DNA from: Sporolactobacillus vineae DSM 21990 = SL153
Lineage (GTDB): Bacteria; Bacillota; Bacilli; Bacillales; Sporolactobacillaceae
Assembly: GCF_000377985.1 (NCBI RefSeq)
Contig: NZ_KB899043.1
Location: forward strand, 248,001-312,000
Length of the DNA stretch: 64,000 bases
Direction of reading: 5' to 3'
Part shown: piece by piece, positions 28,810 to 37,686 of the stretch
Layout: the number at the start of each line of letters is the position of its first letter
How positions within the stretch are numbered: position 1 is the first letter of the stretch
Notes under the pieces: generated by a model
Databases searched by the model: none
Told to the model about the DNA's origin: nothing
The model's input: only the letters and a program-made list of their open reading frames with translations
Made by a program: the position numbers and the translations under genes

Positions 28810-29364
28810 TCAGGACAGTTTGAGCGAAAAAGCTCCTTCTGAATGATATTCAGGTGTCTGTCCCGGCCAGATTGAATAAAGGACGATCCTGTCCGTGATC
28901 CATGACTGTCCTGCCGCCGCACACGCCATTGATCTCCAGTCTCCGGATTCACCGGACTGCCAGTTTTTGGCAAGCGTAATATGCGGATGGTACGGCCGTT
29001 TTTCCGTCCGGAAACCGGATTCATCCAGACTGCACATGAGATCACTGTGCAGTCTTATCAGCGAAGCGCTGGGTTCCGTGCCGAAGAAAATCACCCGCGG
29101 ATGGCCCTTCGAACCGAAGCCGCCCGGGCCGGACAGTGTCAAATGGAAAGGACGATGCTTTGCAGCGGTTTCTGCAGACAGTAGCCGAACTTTTTCCAGC
29201 TGCTCTGGATCCAGTCCGCCGAAAAAATGCAGGGTGATATGATAGTCGCCGCAGCCCGTCCATTTTCGGTAGGCCCACTTGTCCTTCAGCAGATCGGCTT
29301 CCTGTTTCAGACTCAGACGGATGTGTTCCGGAATCGGAACGGCAAGAAAATAATATCTGTCCAT
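28810..29364 (-). CDS. thpR: RNA 2',3'-cyclic phosphodiesterase (LigT/ThpR family)
   Basis: 2H phosphoesterase of 184 residues. The two catalytic HxT motifs are in DYHITLHFFGG (about residue 44) and PYHPHITLAKNW (about residue 130). Members open 2',3'-cyclic phosphates at RNA ends and can join tRNA halves in vitro; the cellular role is not known. GGAGGTG precedes the ATG. Corresponds to B. subtilis ytlP. Confidence 0.92.
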   Translation of the reverse strand: MDRYYFLAVPIPEHIRLSLKQEADLLKDKWAYRKWTGCGDYHITLHFFGGLDPEQLEKVRLLSAETAAKHRPFHLTLSGPGGFGSKGHPRVIFFGTEPSASLIRLHSDLMCSLDESGFRTEKRPYHPHITLAKNWQSGESGDWRSMACAAAGQSWITDRIVLYSIWPGQTPEYHSEGAFSLKLS

Positions 29365-29619
29365 TTGTAAGCACCTCCACGATTATCCTTTCCACCGTTC
29401 ATTACAAAAGATTCAAAATCCTCATCTATTTTACCATGTAACGATCATTCCACGTTCTTAAATATGGAAAAAGCCAACTACGCCTGCCGGATGCCGGACA
29501 ATCCTGTATAATGGAAAGAAAGCATGCAGGCGGTAATCCTTTTTCCGGCCGTTTGGCCGGTAAGCCGCTGTTTCTGATGAACATGTGTTTTTAGTTATCG
29601 AAGAAAGAGAGTGACTGTG

Positions 29620-30552
29620 ATGGTTAAAGTGGCTGCAACGATGGCCGACCTGGTCGGCCAGACACCAATGGTCCGGCTCAACAGAATCCCTGATCCGAAC
29701 GGTGCGACGATTTATGCCAAGCTTGACTATTTTAATCCGACAAAGAGTGTCAAAGACCGGGCGGCCCTGAATATGATTCTGGCCGCTGAAAAAGACGGCA
29801 GGTTAAAAAAAGGTGCGACGATCATCGAACCCACATCCGGAAATATGGGGATCGGGCTCGCGATGAACGCGGTTTCCAGGGGATACCAGGCAATGATCGT
29901 CATGCCCGATACAATGACTCAGGAACGGATTAAACTGCTGAAGGCATTCGGTGCTCAGGTGGTCCTGACACCGGGAAAAGATAAAATGCCGGGAGCGATT
30001 CGCAAGGCGCGTGAGCTTTCTCAGCAGATACCCGGCAGCTTTATGCCGATGCAGTTCTCCAACCCGGATAATCCGGAAGCGCACCGAAAAACGACGGCCC
30101 CGGAAATTATCGAGGATATGCGGACGCTCGGCAAACCGCTCACCGCGTTTATCGGCGCAGCCGGCACAGGGGGTACGGTTTCAGGAACCGGAGAAGCGCT
30201 TAAAAAAGCATTTCCGAAAATGACCATTCATATTTGCGAACCGGCCGGATCCCCGGTATTGACGGGCGGGAAACCCGGCAGACACAAAATTGTCGGGACA
30301 AGCCCGGGGTTTATCCCCGACACGCTTGATCTTTCTCTGATTAATGAAATCATACCCGTGACTGATGAAGATGCCTACGAAATCACCCGGAGGCTGGCAC
30401 GCGAAGAAGGGATTCTCTGCGGCCCTTCTTCCGGAGCCTCTGTTTTTGTCGCACTTCAAGTTGCACGGCGTTTTAAACCCGATGACATCGTCGTCTGTAT
30501 GATCAACGACACAGGAGAACGTTATTTGTCCGGAGATATCTTTCAACGCTGA
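29620..30552 (+). CDS. cysK: Cysteine synthase-like PLP enzyme (YtkP type)
   Basis: Fold-type II PLP protein of 310 residues, like O-acetylserine sulfhydrylase. The cofactor lysine is in NPTKSVKDRAA, the phosphate loop is GTGGTVSGTG, and the C-terminal serine is in GPSSGAS. Two differences from classic CysK: NPTKSVKDR in place of NPGSSVKDR, and TSGNMG in place of TSGNTG in the substrate loop. Position after ytlP matches B. subtilis ytkP, a CysK paralogue. The ATG at 29620 is preferred to the GTG at 29611. True substrate uncertain. Confidence 0.85.
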   Translation: MVKVAATMADLVGQTPMVRLNRIPDPNGATIYAKLDYFNPTKSVKDRAALNMILAAEKDGRLKKGATIIEPTSGNMGIGLAMNAVSRGYQAMIVMPDTMTQERIKLLKAFGAQVVLTPGKDKMPGAIRKARELSQQIPGSFMPMQFSNPDNPEAHRKTTAPEIIEDMRTLGKPLTAFIGAAGTGGTVSGTGEALKKAFPKMTIHICEPAGSPVLTGGKPGRHKIVGTSPGFIPDTLDLSLINEIIPVTDEDAYEITRRLAREEGILCGPSSGASVFVALQVARRFKPDDIVVCMINDTGERYLSGDIFQR

Positions 30553-30557
30553 AAGCG

Positions 30558-30578
30558 AAAAGGGTATCTCCCTTTTTT
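30558..30578 (+). terminator. Terminator after the cysteine synthase-like gene
   Basis: AAAAGGG/CCCTTTT stem with loop TATCT and six T; only three GC pairs, so moderate strength. Confidence 0.55.
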
Positions 30579-30741
30579 AGCCTGGTGTCTCTTCACAGCA
30601 AATGTTCAGGCAAAAAGGTCCATGAATCACTTCCGGACAGTGTGCTTCCGGAGAGAAAGAACAGACCGTGCGACAAATTTCACTGTAAACAGAAATTTTT
30701 CGTCAAAAACCGAACATTACCGAAGAGAAGATGATAATTAT

Positions 30742-30769
30742 TTGACTTTTCACGATGAAGCGGTATATT
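30742..30769 (+). promoter_or_regulatory. Promoter of the ytzE-like gene
   Basis: TTGACT (30742-30747), 16-nt spacer, TATATT (30764-30769) in an AT-rich stretch; leader of about 150 nt. Confidence 0.6.
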
Positions 30770-30925
30770 AATTATAGTTAATTAATAGAATAGTTTCATT
30801 ATTCAACTTGCATACCCTGAACTTCCATCATTCTGAATTTGGTCGTTGCTTCATCAGAGAAGCCGGAGAGATCCGAAATGGACCCGTCCGATTCTTTAAT
30901 GATAAAACTTTCGGGGAGTGGTGAT

Positions 30926-31144
30926 TTGAGTCCTTCAACTGATCGTATGTTAACTCGTGTAAAGTCGGTCTATTTATTTATTCGTAAACAAGGTCCGGTC
31001 TCAACGAAAGAACTGGTTGAAGAATTTGACATGACACAAAGAACAATGCAAAGAGACTTAAATATTCTTACCTATAACCGGCTGGTCCGAAGCCCAAAAA
31101 GAGGCCAGTGGGTGGTTACCGAAAGGAAAGTCAGAGTATCGTGA
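30926..31144 (+). CDS. ytzE: DeoR-type small helix-turn-helix protein YtzE
   Basis: Stand-alone DeoR winged helix: RVKSVYLFIRKQGPVSTKEL, VEEFDMTQRTMQRDLNILTYN, then a basic wing. There is no effector domain. With the TTG at 30926 (GGGGAGTGGTGA just upstream) the product is 72 residues, the size of B. subtilis YtzE, and the conserved LSPSTDRMLTR start is matched. An in-frame ATG at 30878 with GGAGAG would add 16 residues. Target genes unknown. The stop codon overlaps the terminator stem. Confidence 0.85.
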   Translation: MSPSTDRMLTRVKSVYLFIRKQGPVSTKELVEEFDMTQRTMQRDLNILTYNRLVRSPKRGQWVVTERKVRVS

Positions 31145-31172
31145 GCTGTTGTGAAACAGCTCTTTTTATTTT
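31143..31172 (+). terminator. ytzE terminator
   Basis: 8-bp perfect stem GAGCTGTT/AACAGCTC (31143-31162), loop GTGA, followed by a T-rich run. Confidence 0.88.
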
Positions 31173-31307
31173 CGCCTACCTCGGCCTGATCTTATCCTGC
31201 CGTCACCGATCCGGGCGTTTGCCCCGAACTGCGGTCAATTTCAGGCTTCAGTCATAGACTGTTTACTGAACCGGCAATAAGGCATATGACCAGGGAGGAA
31301 TTGATCA

Positions 31308-31709
31308 ATGTTTCATCCATATGATCCACAGAATTACCCGGGAACTTTTTCGCCGCAGGACCAGACGGCTTCACGCCTGCCCGCAGGTCCGGAGGCTGCT
31401 GTTCCTCAGGGATTTGTCACAGACAGCTTTTCTCAATATCCGGATAGCCCGTCGGCAGCTTATTCTGTACCCGGAAATACATTTGAATGGTATGGTGCCC
31501 CTTCACTGCCCGACGACCGCCAGCCCCCCCGACCGCCGCAGCAGCAGCCCGGGGGTGACCGGCTCAGCCGGCTGGAACGCCGGGTGGACCGGCTGGAGCG
31601 CCAACAGGAGCGCCTGAGCCGGGAAGTGGACCGGATCGACCGGCGCCTGCGTGTTGTTGAACGGCGAATCGGCATTCCTGTTCCGCCCGTACCGTTTCCG
31701 CCGAGATGA
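31308..31709 (+). CDS. Orphan proline-rich protein with C-terminal coiled coil
   Basis: 133 residues, unrecognised. The first two thirds are low complexity and rich in P, Q, S and aromatic residues; the segment PPRPPQQQPGG is followed by about 40 residues of basic/acidic heptad-like repeats (RLERRVDRLERQQERLSREV and onward), then the tail PVPPVPFPPR. GGGAGGA lies 8 nt before the ATG, so it is likely translated. No signal peptide. The shape suggests a self-associating structural protein, possibly of the spore coat, but no promoter class could be assigned and this is only a guess. Confidence 0.7.
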   Translation: MFHPYDPQNYPGTFSPQDQTASRLPAGPEAAVPQGFVTDSFSQYPDSPSAAYSVPGNTFEWYGAPSLPDDRQPPRPPQQQPGGDRLSRLERRVDRLERQQERLSREVDRIDRRLRVVERRIGIPVPPVPFPPR

Positions 31710-31776
31710 TGATCCTGTCGCAGTCAGAACGGTCTCGTCCTCTGACTCCGGATCATTTTTAACCAAACCTTCTCAG

Positions 31777-31835
31777 AAAAAAAACAGCCGTCCACCAGGA
31801 TACCGGATCATCCCGGTCTCACGATGGACGGCTGT
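31777..31835 (-). terminator. murJ terminator
   Basis: 11-bp perfect stem ACAGCCGTCCA/TGGACGGCTGT (arms 31784-31794 and 31825-31835) with a nested ACCGG stem in the loop and eight T on the minus strand. Confidence 0.9.
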
Positions 31836-31840
31836 ACTTA

Positions 31841-33448
31841 TTAACCCCGTTTCCGGACGCTCAGGCGTGTTCCGCCTGAAATCCGCCGGAGCAATCCGGT
31901 CCACTTCGCCAGGGTGAGATAGACCGCTGCCCCGATCAGAACCGCCAGCAGCGTGATCATCAGGGCAGGCAGCCTTCCGCCCGGAATAGCACCGCCGGTC
32001 AGCATAAAGATGATTTTGATGATCAGCGCCATGATCCCTGTATAAGCGAGAATATGGACGATCTGCTGACCCAGCAGGGAGAATTGGTAATCTGTTGTTT
32101 TCCGGATCGCAATGAAGATCATGATAATGGAGACCGTATAACCGATATCTGTCGCGATGATCGAGCCGATCATCCCGAACAGTTTCATCGAGATCGGATT
32201 GAGCAGAATCTTGAGCAGAATGCCCGCACCAAGCGCTATAAGTGTAACAAACTGCCGGTTAATGCCCTGCAGGATCGACGCGCCGACCTGAAACAGGGCA
32301 AACAGGAGCGCGGTCGGCGCATACCAGCGTAAAATTTTTCCCCCGATCGCCAGTTGCTGGGGATCAGCTGTATATAGAAAACCATGGACCATATAGCCGA
32401 GCATCGATAATCCGACGGCAGCAGGGACGGTCAGAAAAAGAACAAGCTCAAATGCCTGGGTAATCTTCTCGTGGACCGCACGCAGATCTTTATTGGCAAA
32501 GGAAGAGATGATGGCCGGAACAGCACTGACTGCCAGCGAAGTGGCCAGAGTGACAGGAATCAGCACCAGTTTCTGGTCGTTCATCGTCAGGTCGCCAACA
32601 ACGATATCCTTGATATCTTCCGAATAGGGCAGATAGTGGAACGCCATCATCTGATCGATCAGCTGGTACGCCTGCATCGCGATGCCGACAGCGACAAACG
32701 GTGCGGCATAGGTGATCAGTTCCTTGTACATCGACCAGAGCGACATCCGGTACCTTTGTGTCGTCCCCGCTTTTTCTGCCATCGCCGCAATTTTCCGATG
32801 GCGGGTTACCCAGTAATGAAGCACCACATAGAGACCGGCAACCGCACCGATGAACGCGGCAAAAGTAGCCAGTGCCGCCGCCGTAACTACCGAGCCGTGC
32901 AGGACGTTCATGACGACAAAAGAACTGACAAGTATGAACGCGACACGCATGACCTGTTCGACGACCTGGGAAACGGCCGTCGGCCCCATCGACTGAAATC
33001 CCTGAAAATAGCCGCGTAAAAGGCTCATCAGCGGAACAATCGTGATCGCAATACTGACAGCGCGAATCATCAGAACGATATTATCAAAATTCGCAGCAGG
33101 AATACCGTAGGCGTCTGCCAGTGCCGGAGCGCCCAAAAACAGAATCAGAAAACCCGCAAACCCGGCGGCGAGCATCAGGACAACGCCGGATTTCAGCAGC
33201 CTTCTTCCTGATTCATAGTCACCGAGCGTATTATATTTTGACACGAATTTAGAGACTGCCAGCGGCAGCCCAAGAGTGGAAATGCTCAGCATAATGGCGT
33301 AAAGCGTATAGGCATTGGCATAGAGATAAGAACCCTCGGATCCGGTGAGCCAATAATATGGAACCATAAAAAAGATGCCTAAAAAGCGCGAAACAACAGC
33401 GGCAACGGTAAGAATCATCGTTCCCCTGATCATTTTTGATGCAGCCAT
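31841..33448 (-). CDS. murJ: Lipid II flippase MurJ (YtgP, MATE/MVF-like)
   Basis: Polytopic membrane protein of 535 residues with about 14 hydrophobic segments. It begins with a short basic cytoplasmic lead (MAASKMIRGTMILTVAAVVS) and RFLGIFFMVPYYWLTG, typical of the YtgP branch, which flips lipid-linked peptidoglycan precursor across the membrane. Length fits B. subtilis YtgP (about 544). It has its own promoter and terminator. Confidence 0.92.
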   Translation of the reverse strand: MAASKMIRGTMILTVAAVVSRFLGIFFMVPYYWLTGSEGSYLYANAYTLYAIMLSISTLGLPLAVSKFVSKYNTLGDYESGRRLLKSGVVLMLAAGFAGFLILFLGAPALADAYGIPAANFDNIVLMIRAVSIAITIVPLMSLLRGYFQGFQSMGPTAVSQVVEQVMRVAFILVSSFVVMNVLHGSVVTAAALATFAAFIGAVAGLYVVLHYWVTRHRKIAAMAEKAGTTQRYRMSLWSMYKELITYAAPFVAVGIAMQAYQLIDQMMAFHYLPYSEDIKDIVVGDLTMNDQKLVLIPVTLATSLAVSAVPAIISSFANKDLRAVHEKITQAFELVLFLTVPAAVGLSMLGYMVHGFLYTADPQQLAIGGKILRWYAPTALLFALFQVGASILQGINRQFVTLIALGAGILLKILLNPISMKLFGMIGSIIATDIGYTVSIIMIFIAIRKTTDYQFSLLGQQIVHILAYTGIMALIIKIIFMLTGGAIPGGRLPALMITLLAVLIGAAVYLTLAKWTGLLRRISGGTRLSVRKRG

Positions 33449-33499
33449 GAAAAGTACACTCCTATTAATGCGGCAGTTTCCGAGCCCGCAACTCTATGT

Positions 33500-33527
33500 A
33501 TTTTACCACATTAATCCGGGTTTCAAA
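33500..33527 (-). promoter_or_regulatory. Promoter of murJ
   Basis: Minus strand TTTGAA (33527-33522), 16-nt spacer, TAAAAT (33505-33500), about 50 bp before the start. Confidence 0.55.
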
Positions 33528-33571
33528 TCACCCGGGTTTGTCGGATCGAGGAAAAATATGCCGACCGATGC

Positions 33572-33610
33572 AAAAAAAGATTGCCGCGGCAAGGAGCACC
33601 GGGCAATCTT
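33572..33610 (-). terminator. leuS terminator
   Basis: AAGATTGCC (33610-33602) pairs with GGCAATCTT (33585-33577), followed on the minus strand by T residues. It ends the leuS transcript about 125 nt after the stop codon. Confidence 0.85.
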
Positions 33611-33666
33611 CAGTCCGTTCATCTGTTTTTTCGGAATCGGGCCATTTCCCCTGTCCAGGCCGCCGA

Positions 33667-33700
33667 ACCGTTTCGATGATCCACATAGAGACGAAACGGT
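33667..33700. repeat. Inverted repeat between leuS stop and its terminator
   Basis: 9-bp perfect stem ACCGTTTCG (33667-33675) / CGAAACGGT (33692-33700) with a 16-nt loop and no T run. Located in the leuS 3' untranslated region; function unknown. Confidence 0.6.
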
Positions 33701-33734
33701 CCCGCCTGTCCGGCTTGAACAGAATGAGCCGGCG

Positions 33735-36164
33735 TCATTTAGCGACGATATTCACCAGTTTATCCGGCACGGCAATGACTTTGCGCACCGTCTTGCCGGC
33801 GAGCAGTTCCGAAATCCGGTTCTCGCCCAGCGCCTTCTTCTCGAGCGCATCCTTAGGCGTTCCCTTATCCAGCGTCAGCCGGGCACGGATCTTGCCGTTG
33901 ACCTGGACAATCACTTCGACCTGCTTTTCTGTCAGCCTGGACGCATCAAAGGTCGGCCACGATGATTTTTCAATCGACTGATTATGACCGAGAAGCGACC
34001 ATATCTCTTCACAGATGTGCGGGCAGACCGGAGACAGCAGCTGTATGAATCCTTCAGCCATCCGTTTCGGGATCTTGTTCTGCTTATACGCATCGTTGAT
34101 AAATGTCATCATCTGGGCAATGGCCGTATTGTAATGCATCATCGTATAATCTTCGGTTACTTTCTTGACCGTCTGATTATAGATCTTGTCAAACTCCCGG
34201 TCGGCCTGAACACCATCGGCAACATTGTCCGATAGATCACCGTCTGCCGAGACAAACAGTCTCCAGACGCGATCCAGAAATCTGCGGGCGCCGTCGATGC
34301 CCTTTTCCGACCAGGAAACCGCCGCATCAATCGGCCCCATGAACATTTCATACAGGCGAAGGGTGTCGGCTCCGTGTGACGCGACGATATCATCCGGATT
34401 GACCACATTTCCCTTCGACTTGCTCATCTTTTCGTGATTGCCGCCGAGAATCATGCCCTGGTTGACCAGTTTGTGGAATGGTTCCTTTGTCGGTACAATG
34501 CCGATATCATAAAGGAACTTGTGCCAGAAACGCGAATAGAGCAGATGCAGGACGGCATGTTCCGCGCCGCCGACGTACAGATCGACCGGGAACCAGTGCT
34601 TCAGTTTTTCCGGATCAGCAAGCTGTTTCTTATTGTGCGGATCAACGTATCTGAGGAAATACCAGCTGCTGCCCGCCCATTGCGGCATCGTATTCGTTTC
34701 ACGCCGGCCTTTCTTTCCGGTTTTCGGATCGGTCACTTCAATCCAATCCTTGTCCTTGGCCAGCGGCGACTCACCGTTGCCTGTCGGTTTGATGTCCTTC
34801 ATCACCGGCAGCCTGAGCGGCAGCTCGTCTTCCGATACCGTCGTGGTCGTTCCGTCTTCCCAATGAATAACCGGAATCGGTTCGCCCCAATAGCGCTGGC
34901 GGCTGAACAGCCAGTCGCGCAGCCGGTAGGTCACTTTCCGTTTGCCGACATGACGGGTTTCCAGCCAGTCGATCATCGCAGAGATGGCTTCCTGTTTGCC
35001 CATTCCGTCCAGAAAACCGGAATTGACATGTTTTCCGTCTCCTGTATAGGCTTCTTTTGAAAGATCACCGCCGGCAACCACTTCAACCACAGGCAGGCCA
35101 AATTTCTTCGCGAATTCATAATCACGGTCATCATGACCCGGAACCGCCATGATGGCCCCGGAGCCGTAGGTGATCAGGACATAATCGGCAATCCAGACCG
35201 GAACCTTGCGGCCGTTGACCGGATTCACTGCGTAGGCGCCGGTGAATGCGCCGGTCTTTGTCTTGTTCAGATCGGTGCGTTCCAGATCGCTTTTGACGGC
35301 AACTTTCTTACGATAGGCATCCACTGCTGCCTTTTGTTCCGGTGTCGTAATCTTGTCGACCAGTTTATGTTCCGGGGCAAGCACCATGTAGGTAGCACCG
35401 AAAAGCGTATCCGGCCGGGTGGTAAAAACGGTGACCGATGCATCCGGATGCCCGTCGATTTCAAAGACGACTTCGGCGCCCTCGGAACGTCCGATCCAGT
35501 TGCGCTGCATCTCTTTGATGCTTTCCGGCCAGTCCAGTCCGTCCAGATCTTTGATCAGCCGGTCGGCGTAAGCCGTAATCTTCAGCATCCACTGCTTCAT
35601 CGGCCTGCGGATGACAGGAAAACCGCCGCGTTCGCTTTTCCCGTCAATGACTTCCTCGTTGGCAAGCACTGTCCCGAGTGCCGGACACCAGTTTACCGGT
35701 ACTTCCGCCTCATAGGCGAGTCCTTTTTTATAGAGTTGCAGAAAAATCCACTGAGTCCATCTATAATACTCCGGATCCGTTGTATTGATTTCACGGGTCC
35801 AGTCATATGAAAAGCCAAGCGATTTGATCTGACGTTTAAAAGTGCCGATATTCTGCGCCGTGAATTCCTTCGGATCATGTCCTGTGTTCAGCGCGTATTG
35901 TTCGGCAGGAAGCCCGAAAGCATCCCAGCCCATCGGGTGCAGCACTTCGAAGCCCTGCATCCGTTTCATTCGCGCCAGAATATCGGTCGCCGTATAGCCC
36001 TCCGGATGGCCGACATGAAGTCCCTTGCCGGATGGATACGGAAACATATCCATTACATAATATTTCGGCTTACCTGAATGATCATCCGTTTTAAAAGTCT
36101 GATGATCATCCCAGTATTTCTGCCATTTTGCTTCGATCTTGCGATGATCATAAGCCAGTCCCAT
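33735..36164 (-). CDS. leuS: Leucyl-tRNA synthetase
   Basis: Class I synthetase of 809 residues. The HIGH-type signature appears as [18 protein letters not shown] and the KMSKS motif is in [16 protein letters not shown]. The CP1 editing domain (about residues 220-410) includes [19 protein letters not shown]. Length is usual for the bacterial enzyme. Expression is controlled by an upstream leucine T-box. The order murJ-leuS-ytqA resembles B. subtilis. Confidence 0.98.
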   Translation of the reverse strand: MGLAYDHRKIEAKWQKYWDDHQTFKTDDHSGKPKYYVMDMFPYPSGKGLHVGHPEGYTATDILARMKRMQGFEVLHPMGWDAFGLPAEQYALNTGHDPKEFTAQNIGTFKRQIKSLGFSYDWTREINTTDPEYYRWTQWIFLQLYKKGLAYEAEVPVNWCPALGTVLANEEVIDGKSERGGFPVIRRPMKQWMLKITAYADRLIKDLDGLDWPESIKEMQRNWIGRSEGAEVVFEIDGHPDASVTVFTTRPDTLFGATYMVLAPEHKLVDKITTPEQKAAVDAYRKKVAVKSDLERTDLNKTKTGAFTGAYAVNPVNGRKVPVWIADYVLITYGSGAIMAVPGHDDRDYEFAKKFGLPVVEVVAGGDLSKEAYTGDGKHVNSGFLDGMGKQEAISAMIDWLETRHVGKRKVTYRLRDWLFSRQRYWGEPIPVIHWEDGTTTTVSEDELPLRLPVMKDIKPTGNGESPLAKDKDWIEVTDPKTGKKGRRETNTMPQWAGSSWYFLRYVDPHNKKQLADPEKLKHWFPVDLYVGGAEHAVLHLLYSRFWHKFLYDIGIVPTKEPFHKLVNQGMILGGNHEKMSKSKGNVVNPDDIVASHGADTLRLYEMFMGPIDAAVSWSEKGIDGARRFLDRVWRLFVSADGDLSDNVADGVQADREFDKIYNQTVKKVTEDYTMMHYNTAIAQMMTFINDAYKQNKIPKRMAEGFIQLLSPVCPHICEEIWSLLGHNQSIEKSSWPTFDASRLTEKQVEVIVQVNGKIRARLTLDKGTPKDALEKKALGENRISELLAGKTVRKVIAVPDKLVNIVAK

Positions 36165-36185
36165 TGCGAATCCTCCCCTTTTGAT

Positions 36186-36483
36186 CCACTCAACATGAAA
36201 ATAAACCTCCCGTCACTGACACGTTTGTCAGGGACGAGAGGTTGTTAACAGATAGACTATTTCCCGCGGTACCACCCAGATTAGCATGCAGCCCGAACGC
36301 GGACCGCCGCTCACTTGATCCCGTAACGCAGGGTAACGGCAGAACTGTCCAGTCAAGGACTTCTGCAGCTCAGAGACGAGTTCATCACTTTATCCGGCCG
36401 GCTCGCACCTTCCGCCGGCTCTCTGAAGCGGATGCGGTGATTACTGCTCCCCGTCATTGCTTTTCCTGATTAATTAGGCTGTG
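36186..36483 (-). promoter_or_regulatory. T-box riboswitch of leuS (leucine, CUC specifier)
   Basis: The minus strand carries the conserved antiterminator sequence GGGTGGTACCGCG (36277-36265). Downstream is a strong terminator, AACCTC...GAGGTT with inner CTGAC/GTCAG pairing (36230s-36190s) and then TTTATTTT. Upstream, stem I has an AGTAA box and the triplet CTC (36380-36378) at the specifier position after GTGATGAA, a leucine codon. Uncharged tRNA-Leu would favour readthrough into leuS. Confidence 0.93.
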
Positions 36484-36489
36484 TAATCC

Positions 36490-36518
36490 ATTTTATGTAT
36501 TCTCATGCGACATGTCAA
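36490..36518 (-). promoter_or_regulatory. Sigma-A promoter of the leuS T-box unit
   Basis: Minus strand TTGACA (36518-36513), 17-nt spacer, TAAAAT (36495-36490); close to consensus. Confidence 0.85.
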
Positions 36519-36570
36519 CAGTCTGCGACAATCAACCCTGTATTTTCTCTTCGCGCCCGCGTCCCTGCCT

Positions 36571-36598
36571 TTAAGTTTTCTCCGAACTCTGATAAAAT
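36571..36598 (+). promoter_or_regulatory. Candidate ytqA promoter
   Basis: TTAAGT (36571-36576), 16-nt spacer, TAAAAT (36593-36598), 35 bp before the start, divergent from the leuS promoter. Confidence 0.4.
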
Positions 36599-36632
36599 TT
36601 TTCAGTAGATTACGGAAGGGGGGCTGCCACAC

Positions 36633-37595
36633 ATGCCCGAGAACGAACGGCCGGCCTTTTTCGGCTCTGAAAAACGTTTCTATTCCTGGAACACCTATCT
36701 GCGGAATCAGTTCGGAGAAAAAGTGTTCAAAGTCCCTCTTGACGGCGGCTTCGACTGCCCGAACCGTGACGGGAAAGTAGCCTATGGAGGCTGCACGTTC
36801 TGCGACCAGCGCGGATCGGGTGACTTTGCAGGAGATCGTCGCGATGATCTGGTCACCCAGTTCAAAACCGTCAAGGCAAGAATGCTGCAGAAGTGGCCGC
36901 ATGCCAGAAAATACATTGGATTCTTTCAGGCATTCACGAATACCTACGCTCCGGTCAGCGTGCTCCGCGAGCGATTTGAAGTGATTCTGGAACAGGAAGG
37001 GGTTGTCGGACTGTCGATTGCCACACGGCCCGACTGTCTGCCTGACGATGTCGTTGCCTACCTGGCTGAGCTGAACCGGCGGACCTTTCTCTGGGTTGAG
37101 CTCGGCCTGCAGACCATTCATGATGAAACCGGCAGGCTGATCAACCGGGCTCACGACTACCAGTGCTTCATCGACGGCGTCCGGAAGCTGCGGAATCAGG
37201 GAATTCGTGTCTGTGTGCATATTATTGACGGACTGCCGCTTGAAACAACGGAGATGATGATGGAAACGGCCCGGGCGGTCGCCGGACTGGATATCCAGGG
37301 AATCAAAATCCATCTGCTGCATTTATTGCGAAAAACAGCAATGGTCCGGCAATATCAAAAAGGCATGGTGAAATTTCTCGATTTCCGGACTTACATTCAG
37401 CTTGTCTGTGATCAGCTGGAAGTGCTGCCGCCGCAAATGATCATTCATCGGCTCACCGGTGACGGGCCGGCGGATCTGCTGATCGGTCCGATGTGGAGCC
37501 TCAACAAATGGGAAGTTCTCGATGCAATCGATGCGGAGCTAAAACGGCGTGACAGCTGGCAGGGGAAATGTTACAAAGCACCGGTGATTCACTAG
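36633..37595 (+). CDS. ytqA: Radical SAM protein YtqA (TIGR01212 type)
   Basis: 320-residue radical SAM enzyme. The cluster cysteines are spaced as in the YtqA/Elp3-like branch: DCPNRDGKVAYGGCTFC. The SAM region has IGFFQAFTNTYAPV and the barrel includes GLSIATRPDCLP and VELGLQTIHDET. The reaction is unknown. GGAAGGGGGG precedes the ATG. In B. subtilis ytqA sits near leuS with ytqB; no ytqB is seen here. Ends in a strong terminator. Confidence 0.92.
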   Translation: MPENERPAFFGSEKRFYSWNTYLRNQFGEKVFKVPLDGGFDCPNRDGKVAYGGCTFCDQRGSGDFAGDRRDDLVTQFKTVKARMLQKWPHARKYIGFFQAFTNTYAPVSVLRERFEVILEQEGVVGLSIATRPDCLPDDVVAYLAELNRRTFLWVELGLQTIHDETGRLINRAHDYQCFIDGVRKLRNQGIRVCVHIIDGLPLETTEMMMETARAVAGLDIQGIKIHLLHLLRKTAMVRQYQKGMVKFLDFRTYIQLVCDQLEVLPPQMIIHRLTGDGPADLLIGPMWSLNKWEVLDAIDAELKRRDSWQGKCYKAPVIH

Positions 37596-37646
37596 GCAAA
37601 GGGAAAAGCGGAAACAAACCCAATCTCATGCATAAGGTAAAGGTTA

Positions 37647-37686
37647 ACAGCCGGGAGCAGGCGTTCACAGCTCCCGGCTGTTTTTC
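37647..37686 (+). terminator. ytqA terminator
   Basis: 12-bp perfect stem ACAGCCGGGAGC/GCTCCCGGCTGT (37647-37681) with five T. Confidence 0.92.
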
